NCBI GenBank assembly: GCA_002427545.1
Contig: DIRM01000003.1
Coordinates: forward strand, 1 to 25,866
Source: Mageeibacillus sp. UBA5436
GTDB taxonomy: Bacteria > Bacillota > Clostridia > Saccharofermentanales > DTU023
Length of the DNA: 25,866 nt
Direction of reading: 5' to 3'
The notes under the pieces are model-generated. The model was not told the origin of the DNA. It was given only the letters and a program-made list of their open reading frames with translations, and made no database searches. Of this stretch, positions 15,069 through 24,839 are shown piece after piece. How positions within the stretch are numbered: the stretch's first letter is position 1; every line of letters begins with the position of its first letter. A program made the translations under genes and the position numbers.

Positions 15069-18000
15069 TCATGTTAAAATTATATTTTCTTGTCCATAGC
15101 GTTTTATCAAAATCTCTATACATTGTTCATCAACATAATAATCTTTCTGATTAATCAAAATTTTTTTATTTTCTTCGTATAAATAAAGTGGAATATCGCC
15201 AGAAAAATATGAAATCATGGCCTCCAAGATTTCATATTCATGCGAATTTATCTGTTCAGGTAAACGTAAATATAATTTGAATATTGATTTTATACTTTCT
15301 TTATTCTCCATAACGTTTATGTTGTTTTGATTAGATATATTATTAATTTTAGATTTGTTTTGAAATTCAGTTTTATTTGTTAAATTATCGTTATAAGAAT
15401 TATTAAAAGATTTTTCATTCTTATTTTTCGTGTTTTTATTCTCTTTATAAAAATCTTTTGTTTGCGATAAAAAACTTTGAATATCGGGAGAATTTAATGT
15501 ATCTCCTTCTTTTAACTCAATAATATTTTTAGCCAATACATTAGGATTTTCTTCATCACGTAAGCTAATATTACCTAAAATTAAAAGAATTCTATTTTCA
15601 GCTAAAAGAAATCGAACTTGTTCATATAAATTAGAAAAGACAACAACTTCAAAAGTTCCTTCTAAATCCTCAACTGTTAAAAAGGCCATTTTTTGATTTG
15701 TCTTGGTTAAAAGTTCCTGTTTTTGTATAATAATACCGGCCATTGTAACTGATTGATTATCTTTGACCTGAAGATTTTGCTTGGCTATAAGGATATTCGT
15801 TTCTTCTGAATCATCTGGATTAATATTCTGCTCTGTATCTTGATTTGTATCTCTTCTTAATTGAGAACTGCTTGTATTTATAATATCTTTGATAATTTCC
15901 CAATAAGCATCAAGAGGATGACCGCTAACATAAATACCTAGGACTTCTTTTTCCATTTGTAGACGATTATTAATTGAGTATTCTTTTAAAGAGTTAGGAT
16001 AATCTGGTTCAACTATTTTATTTGCAGGTTGATCGGTTAGATCAAATAAACTTAACTGCCCTTCAAGTGATTGCTGTTTAGACCTTTGAATGCTATTCAT
16101 AAAATCTTCATGTACTGCCATTAATTTAACACGCGGGACATTAAAGCAATCTAAAGCTGAAGATTTAATTAATGATTCTACAACTTTACGATTGATATCT
16201 AAATCACTAATTCGTCTAATAAAATCGCCGAAGCTTTTGAATTCTCCATTTTTTTCACGTTCTGAAATAACTTGTGAAATGGCTTTATTACCTACATTTT
16301 TTATAGCGGCTAAAGCAAAATGAATAACACCATCTTTAGCATAAAATCGAGCTTGACTTTGATTAATATCAGGAGCTAATACAGGTATATTAGCTTTTCT
16401 ACAAACTTGTATATAATTTGATGCCTTTTCTAAGTTACCTAAAAAAGAATTGAGCATGGCAGCCATAAACTCAACAGGATAATAATATTTTAGCCATGCC
16501 GTTTGATAAGCTAAAACAGCATAACCTGCTGCATGTGATTTGTTGAAAGCATAGCCTGCAAAAGCTTCTACTTCATTAAAAATTTTGTCTGCAATGTTTT
16601 CTGATACATCATTAGAAATAGCACCTTCGACATGTTTGCCTGCTTCATCTTCACCGCCATGAATAAAAAGATCTTTATATTTACGCAATATTTCAGGTTT
16701 TTTCTTAGACATAGCTCTTCTAACATTATCAGATTGGCCCATAGAAAATCCTGCTAATTCGCGCACGATTTGCATGACCTGTTCTTGATAGATAATACAG
16801 CCATATGTCATTTTAAGAATCGGCTTTAATAATTTATGATCATAGCTAATGGTCTCTGGATGATGCAATGAACGAACATACTTAGGAATTTGTTCCATCG
16901 GACCAGGTCTAAAAAGTGAAATACCTGCAATGATATCCTCTAAATTTTGAGGTTTCATTTCTTTGATAAATGAAGTCATTCCGTTTGATTCTAATTGAAA
17001 AACACCTGCTGTATCTCCATCACTTAGCATTTGATAAACATGATGATCATCAAATGGAATCGTATCAAAATCAATATTAATATTATGATTTTGCTTCACC
17101 ATATCAGCGGTATCACGCATCACGGTCAATGTTCTAAGGCCTAAAAAATCCATCTTTATTAAGCCAATACTCTCAATAATATCCTTATCATATTGTACAA
17201 CGACGGCTTCATCATTTAAGGATAAAGGGGCTATATCAGTAATTGGCACATCCGCTATAACAACACCAGCTGCGTGAGTTGAAGCATGGCGAGGCATGCC
17301 CTCAAATTGTTTTGCCAAATCAATAATTTCTTTTGTTTGTTCAGAATCATCATAAGCGGTTTGTAATTCTTTACTAATACTCAAGGCTTGATCAATAGTG
17401 ATATTAAGGATATTAGGAATCATTTTTATAATTTTTGATGTTTCCGCAAAAGATACATCTAATACTCTAGCTACATCGCGAATAGATTGCCTTGCTGCTA
17501 AAGTCCCAAAAGTAATAATTTGGCAAACATGATCCGATCCATATTTTTCGGTTACATATTCAATGATTTCTCCGCGTCTTTCATAACAAAAGTCCATGTC
17601 GAAATCAGGCATACTAACACGTTCAGGATTTAAGAAACGCTCAAATAGTAAATTGAATTGCAAGGGATCAATATTGGTAATTTTTAGAGCATATGCAACT
17701 AAAGAGCCACCACCTGATCCTCTGCCTGGACCTACCATAATATTATTTTCATGTGCAAAACGAACAAAATCCCAGACAATTAAAAAATAATCAACATAAT
17801 CCATTGATTTGATAACATCTAATTCATGTTTTAATCTGTCAAAATATTCTTCATCTGATTTATCACTTCTTTTATTTTTCAAGCGTTCATTTAAACCTGC
17901 ATACGATAATTTCTCAATAAATTCATAACTACTTGAACCATCTTCTGGAATATATTTGGGTAAATGCATTTCACCAAAAGGAATTTCAACATTACATTGT

Positions 18001-18806
18001 TCAGCAATTTTTTGTGTATTTTCAATTGCTTCAGGTATCTCTGAGAAAAATTCAGACATTTCTTCTTCAGATTTAATATAGAATTCATCCGTATCCATTC
18101 GCATGCGATCTTCATCTTTTAATTTTTTACCTGTTTGCATACAAACAAGTACTTCATGCGCCAATGCAGATTCTTTTTTTTGATAATGACAATCATTTGT
18201 CGCAACTAAAGGAATTTTTGTTTCACGATTCATTTGAATTAATGCCTGATTATACTTTAATTGATCAGGCAAATGATTCGCTTGAACTTCTAAATAATAT
18301 TGATTTTCGCCAAAAAGTTTTTGATATTTTAAGGCTAATTTTTTGGCTTCATCATAACCCTGATTAAAAAAGGTTCTCGCCATTTCACCGCTCAAGCAAC
18401 CACTAAGACAAATAAGCCCTTCATGATATTTTTGCAATAATTCATAATCAATACGAGGACGATAATAAAAACCTTCTGTAAATCCATAAGAAATTAATTT
18501 AATTAAATTTTTATAGCCTTGTAAATTTTTTGCTAGTAAAACGAGATGGAAAGGCTGATTATCAATGCCGCTAACTTTATCAAAACGTCCTCTTGGTGCG
18601 ACATAAACCTCACAACCGATGATTGGTTTTAGTCCAGCTTCCTTCATCGCTTTATAGAAATGAATAACACCATACATAACACCATGGTCTGTGATCGCAC
18701 AAGAATCCATACCGAGTTCTTTTAAACGCGGTATGAGATCCTTAATTCGATTAGCTCCATCTAAAAGACTGTATTCAGTATGTAGATGTAAGTGCGTAAA
18801 TGACAT
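15069..18806 (-). CDS. dnaE: DNA polymerase III alpha subunit, DnaE type
   Basis: C-family replicative DNA polymerase, 1245 residues. The N-terminal PHP domain keeps its metal-ligand pattern (H5, H7, ITDHG at 38-42, E66, NDCHY at 204-208), so it may still be active. The polymerase core has GPGRGSGGGSLVAYAL (359-374), the catalytic PDFDMDF with D401 and D403, and KMDFLGLR with D553. Helix-hairpin-helix and OB-fold regions follow (the OB fold includes VTMAGIIIQKQE). Between the OB fold and the last 72 residues is an Asn/Lys-rich low-complexity linker (about 1119-1173). The start ATG has GGAAAG 11 bases upstream and lies 8 bases after the pgm stop. Low-GC Gram-positives usually also have PolC; none is visible in this window. 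Confidence 0.97.
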   Translation of the reverse strand: MSFTHLHLHTEYSLLDGANRIKDLIPRLKELGMDSCAITDHGVMYGVIHFYKAMKEAGLKPIIGCEVYVAPRGRFDKVSGIDNQPFHLVLLAKNLQGYKNLIKLISYGFTEGFYYRPRIDYELLQKYHEGLICLSGCLSGEMARTFFNQGYDEAKKLALKYQKLFGENQYYLEVQANHLPDQLKYNQALIQMNRETKIPLVATNDCHYQKKESALAHEVLVCMQTGKKLKDEDRMRMDTDEFYIKSEEEMSEFFSEIPEAIENTQKIAEQCNVEIPFGEMHLPKYIPEDGSSSYEFIEKLSYAGLNERLKNKRSDKSDEEYFDRLKHELDVIKSMDYVDYFLIVWDFVRFAHENNIMVGPGRGSGGGSLVAYALKITNIDPLQFNLLFERFLNPERVSMPDFDMDFCYERRGEIIEYVTEKYGSDHVCQIITFGTLAARQSIRDVARVLDVSFAETSKIIKMIPNILNITIDQALSISKELQTAYDDSEQTKEIIDLAKQFEGMPRHASTHAAGVVIADVPITDIAPLSLNDEAVVVQYDKDIIESIGLIKMDFLGLRTLTVMRDTADMVKQNHNINIDFDTIPFDDHHVYQMLSDGDTAGVFQLESNGMTSFIKEMKPQNLEDIIAGISLFRPGPMEQIPKYVRSLHHPETISYDHKLLKPILKMTYGCIIYQEQVMQIVRELAGFSMGQSDNVRRAMSKKKPEILRKYKDLFIHGGEDEAGKHVEGAISNDVSENIADKIFNEVEAFAGYAFNKSHAAGYAVLAYQTAWLKYYYPVEFMAAMLNSFLGNLEKASNYIQVCRKANIPVLAPDINQSQARFYAKDGVIHFALAAIKNVGNKAISQVISEREKNGEFKSFGDFIRRISDLDINRKVVESLIKSSALDCFNVPRVKLMAVHEDFMNSIQRSKQQSLEGQLSLFDLTDQPANKIVEPDYPNSLKEYSINNRLQMEKEVLGIYVSGHPLDAYWEIIKDIINTSSSQLRRDTNQDTEQNINPDDSEETNILIAKQNLQVKDNQSVTMAGIIIQKQELLTKTNQKMAFLTVEDLEGTFEVVVFSNLYEQVRFLLAENRILLILGNISLRDEENPNVLAKNIIELKEGDTLNSPDIQSFLSQTKDFYKENKNTKNKNEKSFNNSYNDNLTNKTEFQNKSKINNISNQNNINVMENKESIKSIFKLYLRLPEQINSHEYEILEAMISYFSGDIPLYLYEENKKILINQKDYYVDEQCIEILIKRYGQENIILT

Positions 18807-18814
18807 TTGAAGCT

Positions 18815-20563
18815 TTACTTTCCTAAAAGTTGTTCAATATGATCGACTATTAATGCCTTATATTCATCTAATTTATTTTTTGCAACTTCTTTGCTTTCAT
18901 CATAAAAGCCTAGATAAATTTTTAATTTTGGTTCCGTTCCGGATGGACGAACGGCAAACCAATCTAAATCTTCCATTTGATAAAGTAAAACATTACTTTG
19001 TGGTAAATCAGCTTTTTGTGTCTCTCCTTTAATCAAATCTGCAATATCATTTTCTTGAAAATCTTTGATTATTGTGATAGGTAAACCCGCAAAACCTTTT
19101 AATTTGTCTTCGCGTAAAACACGCATAGCATTAGCAATTTGTTCTGCACCTTTGATTCCTTCTCTTTGCAAAGAAACAGTCAATTCAGAAGCATAGCCAT
19201 ATTTTTCAAATATTTCGATTAATTTATCATAGAGAGTTTTATTCTCTTCTGCTGCTACAGCTGCCATTTCAGCAATAATCATAGTTGCTACTACCGCATC
19301 TTTATCTCTGACATTCGTACCAACTAAATAACCAATGCTTTCTTCAAAACCAAATTGAAAATGCTCATCGCCATTTTCATCTCTTTCTAAAATCTGTTCA
19401 GCTATGTTTTTAAAGCCAGTCAAAACTTCCGTTAAATCGGTATGATAATTAGCTGCAACTTTTTTTGTTAATTTACTGGAAACAATAGTGGTAACACAAA
19501 ATGATTTTTCTGGTAAAATGCCCTTTTTAGCTTTTTCACTCAATATATATTCCATGATCAAAAGACCAATTTGATTACCTGTTAAAACTACAAAATCATC
19601 ATCACTAGTTCTAACAGCAACACCAGTTCGATCTGCATCAGGATCAGTAGCAATCAGTAAATCCGCATGTTTTTCTTCAGCTAAATTGATTCCCATTTTC
19701 ATAGCATCACGCTCTTCAGGATTGGGATAAGGTGCTGTTGGAAAGTCACCATTTGGTTCCGCTTGTTCTTTAACGACATAAATGTGTTCAAAACCAAGGG
19801 AATCTAAAATTCTCATAACGGGTTTAAAGCCTGTTCCATGAAGTGGGGTATATGCAATAGCAAGATCTTTTTGTTTTTTTATGGCTTCAGGATTAATTGA
19901 TAATTTCAAAAGCATATCATTATATTCTTGATCAAAAGATTCGCCCATTTCATGCCATAAATCAGATTTTTGAACTTCTTCTAAAGATTTAGCAGAATTT
20001 AACATTTTGGCAAAGTCATCACGTTCATTCATTTTATTTAGAACTATTTCTGCAGCTTCTGGTCCAAATTGACCTCCGTCTTCCCCATAAGCTTTAAAGC
20101 CATTATAAATTTTTGGATTATGGCTTGCTGTGATCATAACACCGCCGCCACAATTGTAGTGACGAACAGCAAAAGACAACATAGGCGTTGGTCTTAATAC
20201 TTCAGAAAATACGACTCGAATCCCATAGGTTACAAAAATTCTACCAACTAATTCTGCAAATTCACGTGAAAAATGTCTTGAATCATAAGAAATCGCCAAA
20301 CCTCTTTTACAGAACTCCTCACCTTTATCCAAATAATATCTAGCAAATCCATCTGCAGCTCTGGCAACCGTATAATAATTCATACGATTTGTTCCAGCAC
20401 CTAAGATTCCTCTTAAACCAGCTGTGCCAAAACTCAGGTTTTTGTAAAAACGATCTTCTATTTCTTCTGGATTATCCTTAATAGAAAGTAATTCCGCCTT
20501 TGTCTCTTGATCCATATCAGGATCATTTAACCAAATATTATAATTTTCTTTTCCAAGGTTCAT
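18815..20563 (-). CDS. Phosphoglucomutase / phosphomannomutase family enzyme
   Basis: Alpha-D-phosphohexomutase superfamily, most like the long (about 580-residue) PgcA-type phosphoglucomutases that interconvert glucose-6-phosphate and glucose-1-phosphate. The start is ATG 20563, seven codons inside the longest frame, because GGAGG lies seven bases before it; the product is 582 residues. The four domains show the active-site serine in TASHNPKIYNG (S147), the metal loop DPDADR (306-311 region), the sugar-binding loop FGFEESIGYL (404-413) and the phosphate loop RPSGTEPK (539-546). It is expected to feed glucose-1-phosphate to the glgC/glgD enzyme encoded about 9 kb downstream. Substrate preference between glucose and mannose phosphates is inferred, not shown. 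It precedes dnaE by 8 bases. Confidence 0.93.
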   Translation of the reverse strand: MNLGKENYNIWLNDPDMDQETKAELLSIKDNPEEIEDRFYKNLSFGTAGLRGILGAGTNRMNYYTVARAADGFARYYLDKGEEFCKRGLAISYDSRHFSREFAELVGRIFVTYGIRVVFSEVLRPTPMLSFAVRHYNCGGGVMITASHNPKIYNGFKAYGEDGGQFGPEAAEIVLNKMNERDDFAKMLNSAKSLEEVQKSDLWHEMGESFDQEYNDMLLKLSINPEAIKKQKDLAIAYTPLHGTGFKPVMRILDSLGFEHIYVVKEQAEPNGDFPTAPYPNPEERDAMKMGINLAEEKHADLLIATDPDADRTGVAVRTSDDDFVVLTGNQIGLLIMEYILSEKAKKGILPEKSFCVTTIVSSKLTKKVAANYHTDLTEVLTGFKNIAEQILERDENGDEHFQFGFEESIGYLVGTNVRDKDAVVATMIIAEMAAVAAEENKTLYDKLIEIFEKYGYASELTVSLQREGIKGAEQIANAMRVLREDKLKGFAGLPITIIKDFQENDIADLIKGETQKADLPQSNVLLYQMEDLDWFAVRPSGTEPKLKIYLGFYDESKEVAKNKLDEYKALIVDHIEQLLGK

Positions 20564-20570
20564 AAAAAAT

Positions 20571-20577
20571 CCTCCCC
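20571..20577 (-). promoter_or_regulatory. Ribosome binding site deciding the pgm start
   Basis: GGGGAGG, seven bases before ATG 20563. The longer open frame would begin upstream of this site and include it in the coding sequence, so the shorter start is preferred. Confidence 0.85.
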
Positions 20578-20596
20578 ATACCAAATGAATAGCTCT

Positions 20597-20605
20597 ATTG
20601 TATCA
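20597..20605 (-). promoter_or_regulatory. Candidate extended -10 promoter for pgm-dnaE
   Basis: Minus strand TGATACAAT: a TACAAT hexamer with the TGn extension, about 33 bases before ATG 20563. No good -35 lies 17 bases upstream, which is acceptable for an extended -10 promoter. The rest of the gap after uvrB (to 20708) is AT-rich with only a weak 6-bp inverted repeat. Confidence 0.45.
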
Positions 20606-20708
20606 TTTATTATCATTTTATTTTATTTTACAATTGTTTTTCACTTTTTAATATAATCAACTGTCAACTTAGCTTTTAGAATAAGTTTCTTCTTTTTTTT
20701 GAAAAAAA

Positions 20709-22733
20709 TTATGCTTTTCTTGCTTGTAAAACACCACGAATCATCAAGAGATAATCTCTTAAATCTGCAGCTTCTTCAAATGCCAAATTAGCAGCCGCTT
20801 CACGCATCATTTTTTCTTTTTCTTGCATTAAGTTCTTTAATTCAATGCTTGTTAATTCTTCTAAACCTGATTCATCTTGATAATCAGATTCTTTTTCTGC
20901 AACTTTCAATTTTTCTTTTTCGTCTAATTCATAAGCAGTGTCAATGATTTTATGTACAGCTTTTTTAATTGTTTGAGGTTTAACATGATGTTCTTCATTG
21001 AATAACTGTTGAATTTCTCGGCGACGGTTGGTTTCAGTTATGGCTTGATACATAGAATCCGTCACTTCATCGGCATATAAAATAACGCGTCCATGTTCAT
21101 TTCTTGCTGCTCTACCTATCATTTGAATTAAGGATGATGTTGATCTTAAGAACCCTTCACGATCCGCATCTAAAATAGCAATTAATGACACTTCTGGTAA
21201 ATCCAAACCTTCTCTCAAAAGATTGATACCAATTAGAATATCAAATTTACCTTCGCGTAATTCTTTAAGAATTTGTAGACGTTCAACTGTTTTGATATCT
21301 GAATGTAAGTATTTAACTTTAAAGCCTTCTACCATTAAATAATCCGTCAATTCCTCTGACATTCTTTTAGTCAAAGTCAAGATTAATGTTCTCTCACTTT
21401 TTTCAATATTTTTTTGAATTTCTGAAATCAAATCGGCCATTTGATCCTCAACAGGCCTGACAGATATAATCGGATCCAACAAACCTGTTGGACGATTGAT
21501 TTGCTCAATAAATTGAGTTGAATGATTTTTTTCGTATTGGGCTGGCGTTGCCGACACAAAAACTGTTTGGCCCATTCGTTTTTCAAATTCTTCAAAATTA
21601 AGTGGTCGATTATCAAGTGCAGAAGGCAATCGAAATCCATAATCCACTAAAGATTGTTTACGAGCCCGATCACCATTATACATGGCACCAATTTGCGGTA
21701 CAGTGACATGTGATTCATCTATCATCAAAAGATAATCGTCTGGGAAAAAATCAAGAAGCGTATAAGGTGGTACACCAACTTTTCTACCATCAAAGTGTCT
21801 AGAATAATTTTCTATTCCTTTACAAATACCAGTTTCTATCAATAATTCCATATCGTATCGAGTTCTTTGCTCAAGTCGATATGCCTCAACAATTTTCCCC
21901 TGTTTATTTAATTCTGCTAGTCGTTCTTCCAATTCTAATTGAATATCTCGAACTGCTCTTTTTGTATTTTCGCTGGTTGTCGTATAGTGACTAGCTGGAT
22001 AAATTTGCGTATAGTTTCTTCCTTGTATGCGACGATTAGAGATAGCTTCAATTTCTGTAATACGATCAATTTCATCGCCGAAAAATTCAATTCTTGTAAT
22101 GATACTTTCTGAGGAGGCAGGAAAAATATCTAGGATGTCTCCTCGTACTCTAAAAGTTCCTCTTTTTAGTTCATAATCATTGCGTAAGTATTGAATATTA
22201 ATTAATTCTTCTATAACTTGATCTCTCGATTTTTTCATTCCTTGGCGCAGATGGACCATCATGCTTTTATACGATTCAGGCGAACCTAAGCCGTAAATAC
22301 AAGACACAGAAGCAACTACTATGACATCTCGTCGCTCTAGTAATGAAGAAGTTGCCGAATGTCTCAAACGATCAATCTCTTCATTAATAGAAGAATCTTT
22401 TTCTATATAAGTATCGCTGGCAGCAATATATGCTTCAGGCTGATAATAATCATAATAAGAAACAAAATACTCCACGGCATTATTCGGGAAAAAAGCTGAG
22501 AATTCTGCCGCTAATTGACCAGCTAAAGTTTTATTATGGGCAATAACCAAAGTTGGTCTTTGCGTTTGCTCAATAACATTAGCCATTGTAAATGTTTTTC
22601 CTGAACCTGTGACCCCTACTAAGGTCTGATCCCGATCACCACGATTAATTCCATTTACAATTTTTCTGATTGCCGCTGGTTGATCGCCACGCGGTTCATA
22701 ATCCGAAACTATTTTAAAAGGGTTGCTATTCAT
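20709..22733 (-). CDS. uvrB: UvrABC excision nuclease subunit B
   Basis: UvrB is the damage-verifying helicase-like subunit of nucleotide excision repair; it is loaded by UvrA and then recruits UvrC. The 674-residue protein has Walker A GVTGSGKT (40-47), the damage-probing beta-hairpin YDYYQPEAYIAASDTYIEKD (94-113), the DESH helicase motif (339-342), motif VI QMIGRAARN and a C-terminal UVR domain (EEAADLRDYL). The start is set at ATG 22733, which overlaps the TGA of the upstream glycosylase gene as ATGA; an in-frame TTG two codons earlier (22739) is possible but has no better ribosome site. The Shine-Dalgarno is weak, so translation probably depends on coupling. uvrA and uvrC are not in the window. 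Confidence 0.97.
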   Translation of the reverse strand: MNSNPFKIVSDYEPRGDQPAAIRKIVNGINRGDRDQTLVGVTGSGKTFTMANVIEQTQRPTLVIAHNKTLAGQLAAEFSAFFPNNAVEYFVSYYDYYQPEAYIAASDTYIEKDSSINEEIDRLRHSATSSLLERRDVIVVASVSCIYGLGSPESYKSMMVHLRQGMKKSRDQVIEELINIQYLRNDYELKRGTFRVRGDILDIFPASSESIITRIEFFGDEIDRITEIEAISNRRIQGRNYTQIYPASHYTTTSENTKRAVRDIQLELEERLAELNKQGKIVEAYRLEQRTRYDMELLIETGICKGIENYSRHFDGRKVGVPPYTLLDFFPDDYLLMIDESHVTVPQIGAMYNGDRARKQSLVDYGFRLPSALDNRPLNFEEFEKRMGQTVFVSATPAQYEKNHSTQFIEQINRPTGLLDPIISVRPVEDQMADLISEIQKNIEKSERTLILTLTKRMSEELTDYLMVEGFKVKYLHSDIKTVERLQILKELREGKFDILIGINLLREGLDLPEVSLIAILDADREGFLRSTSSLIQMIGRAARNEHGRVILYADEVTDSMYQAITETNRRREIQQLFNEEHHVKPQTIKKAVHKIIDTAYELDEKEKLKVAEKESDYQDESGLEELTSIELKNLMQEKEKMMREAAANLAFEEAADLRDYLLMIRGVLQARKA

Positions 22734-23362
22734 TTCCAATTATCCATTAAAAAAGGTTGTGATTTTTCTTTAATTAAATTTAATTCTTCCATTTTTTCTC
22801 GAACTTTGACAAAATCATTCCACATATCAATTCGTTTTTTAGGGTTACGTAATAAATACGCTGGATGAAAGGTTGGCATGATATAATAATCACCTTTTTT
22901 TATCCATTGCCCTCTTACTTTTGAGATGGCTGTATCTGAATTGGTGAAATATTTAAAGGCAGTGGCTCCTACTAATACAATAATTTTAGGTTGAACTAAA
23001 CTGAATTGAGCCGCTAATAATTTTTTACATGCTTTGGCCTCTTCTGGTGTAGGAGCACGATTTTCTGGAGGACGACATTTAACAATATTACAAATATGAT
23101 AATCTTCTTCGGTAAATTCCTGTGCTATTAGAAGACTATCAAATAATTTGCCTGATCTTCCCACAAAAGGCTTACCCAATCGATCCTCTTCTGCACCTGG
23201 ACCTTCACCAATTATCATTAAATCAGCCTTTATATTTCCTCTGAAAACGACAATTTGATTTCTACTTTTGTATAAATCGCATGCCTTGCAAGTTTGACAT
23301 GCTTGCAAAAAGCCCTGCCATTCTTCTGGTAAATCATAAAAGTCTTGATATCTGTTTTCCAT
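22730..23362 (-). CDS. Type 4 uracil-DNA glycosylase (iron-sulfur)
   Basis: Removes uracil from DNA, starting base excision repair. The 210-residue protein belongs to the family 4/5-like iron-sulfur branch. Four cysteines have the expected spacing for a 4Fe-4S cluster (C25-x2-C28, C96, C112). Motif A is GEGPGAEEDRLGKPFVG (52-68), CNIVKCRPPENRAPTPEE lies at 91-108, and motif B is HPAYLLRNP (166-174). Start ATG 23362 has GGAG five bases upstream. Its TGA overlaps the uvrB start, tying two DNA repair genes into one translational unit. Some relatives were first annotated as phage SPO1 DNA polymerase-related proteins; the motifs here support the glycosylase. Confidence 0.93.
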   Translation of the reverse strand: MENRYQDFYDLPEEWQGFLQACQTCKACDLYKSRNQIVVFRGNIKADLMIIGEGPGAEEDRLGKPFVGRSGKLFDSLLIAQEFTEEDYHICNIVKCRPPENRAPTPEEAKACKKLLAAQFSLVQPKIIVLVGATAFKYFTNSDTAISKVRGQWIKKGDYYIMPTFHPAYLLRNPKKRIDMWNDFVKVREKMEELNLIKEKSQPFLMDNWK

Positions 23363-23445
23363 TTTTACTCCATTTAATTAAATTAATGACTCTTTTAGGT
23401 CTATTTTATATATTTTGAATTAATGATTATTTTTTTGCAATTCAA

Positions 23446-24198
23446 TTATCGATTTTCTTGAATGTCAATGCGTATTGCCTCTATGGCTGTACGTATAGCC
23501 ATATCGGTGTCGTGTTGATGAGGATCGGATAATCCTCTTTTAGATCTTTCTTGATTCCAAATAACATTCAAAATTGAAGCTGCCCTAGCTCCAAGTACTT
23601 GGCTAACAATAAATAATGTTGAGCTTTCCATTTCCGATGCCAAAACATTTGATTTAAACCATGCATCCCATTTATTTTTTAATTCATAACCGATTGGCAT
23701 CCTTTCGGGATCATGTTGACCGTAAAAAGAATCCTTACACTGCACAATACCTGTATGATATTTGTAATTTAGGTTTTTGGCTGCCGAAACAAGCGAAGTT
23801 GTCAATTCAAAATTAGCAACTGATGGAAATTCAATCGGTACATATTCATTTGGCGTTCCGTCCATACGAACAGCTCCTGTTGCAATAACCAAATCGCCTC
23901 CTTGAACCTCCAAATTAATACCACCACAAGTACCAACACGAATGAAATTGCGAATTCCTGTCTGAAATAATTCTTCAATGCCAATTGCTGTAGAAGGACC
24001 GCCCATACCTGTGGACATGATTAAAACATTTTCATTTTCTAATTGACCTAACCAACTTGTGTATTCACGGTTTTGTCCAAGAAATTTAGGATTATCTAAA
24101 TAAGCTGCTATTTTTTCTACCCTACCAGGATCTCCTGGTAAAACTGCATATTTTGCCTGATGACTATCATCTAAATTAATATGATATTTCTTTTCCAT
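23446..24198 (-). CDS. udp: Uridine phosphorylase
   Basis: Cleaves uridine with phosphate to uracil and ribose-1-phosphate in pyrimidine salvage. The 250-residue protein is of the NP-I (PNP/Udp) family: PGDPGRV (21-27) for phosphate, STGMGGPS (62-69), RVGTCGGI (87-94), the uridine-specific insertion CKDSFYGQHDPERMP (154-168, with F158, Q161 and R166 near the E. coli base-binding positions) and ASEMESS (187-193) for the ribose. The specific loop argues for uridine rather than purine substrates. ATG 24198 has AAAGGATT upstream. It follows cytidine deaminase by 86 bases, so the pair would turn cytidine into uracil. I see no clear terminator between them. Confidence 0.93.
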   Translation of the reverse strand: MEKKYHINLDDSHQAKYAVLPGDPGRVEKIAAYLDNPKFLGQNREYTSWLGQLENENVLIMSTGMGGPSTAIGIEELFQTGIRNFIRVGTCGGINLEVQGGDLVIATGAVRMDGTPNEYVPIEFPSVANFELTTSLVSAAKNLNYKYHTGIVQCKDSFYGQHDPERMPIGYELKNKWDAWFKSNVLASEMESSTLFIVSQVLGARAASILNVIWNQERSKRGLSDPHQHDTDMAIRTAIEAIRIDIQENR

Positions 24199-24284
24199 AG
24201 ATTAATCCTTTCTTATTAAATAACTTCATTTATTATTGTTGTAAATTAAATATTACACTTAATGTATAGCTTAATATTATTCAT

Positions 24285-24725
24285 TCAAAGATTATCTTTT
24301 GAAAATGATTTAGGTAATAATTCTGACAATCTATATTCTTTATAATCAGATTTATCTTTTGCAATAATAATTAAAAAATCCGGATTGCAAAACTCTGCTA
24401 AAACTTGGCGGCAGATACCACATGGATAAGCATAATTTTTTTCATTTTTCGCATTCACGGCATGTATAGCTAGCGCTTTAAATTCTTTTTCGCCATCAGA
24501 AATAGCTTTAAAGATCGCTGTTCTTTCAGCACAATTTGTTGCACCAAAAGAAGCATTTTCAATATTGCATCCTTGATAAATTTCGGCATTTAAAGTTAAA
24601 ATAGCTGCTCCCACATGATAATGCGAATAAGGCGCATAACTAAAATGACTTGCCTCAATCGCCTTCTCTATTAATTCTACTTTTTCAGAAAAGCTTATAT
24701 TATTTTCCAATGATTCATTTGCCAT
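24285..24725 (-). CDS. cdd: Cytidine deaminase
   Basis: Hydrolyses cytidine and deoxycytidine to uridine and deoxyuridine. It is the small homotetrameric type, 146 residues from ATG 24725. Zinc ligands are C65 in NCAERTA (64-70, with catalytic E67) and C102/C105 in PCGICRQ; GCNIENASFG (52-61) forms the nucleoside site. The longest frame begins seven codons earlier at a TTG without any ribosome site; ATG 24725 is preferred, with a modest purine run (AGAAAAAGA) before it. The N-terminus carries about 10 residues more than the shortest family members. It is upstream of udp, consistent with one salvage route. Confidence 0.94.
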   Translation of the reverse strand: MANESLENNISFSEKVELIEKAIEASHFSYAPYSHYHVGAAILTLNAEIYQGCNIENASFGATNCAERTAIFKAISDGEKEFKALAIHAVNAKNEKNYAYPCGICRQVLAEFCNPDFLIIIAKDKSDYKEYRLSELLPKSFSKDNL

Positions 24726-24805
24726 ATTATCTTTTTCTGCATTCAAATTTATTTTATTAAGAATTAATCATCGTTAATTCTATTTATAATATCTTACAAC
24801 AGATT

Positions 24806-24835
24806 AATATAAATTGCTTATTGGTTAAATTACAA
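24806..24835 (-). promoter_or_regulatory. Possible cdd promoter
   Basis: Minus strand TTGTAA (24830-24835), an 18-base spacer and TATATT (24806-24811), in the gap between the sortase gene and cdd. The hexamers are imperfect and the region is very AT-rich, so chance occurrence is possible. Confidence 0.3.
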
Positions 24836-24839
24836 GGTA

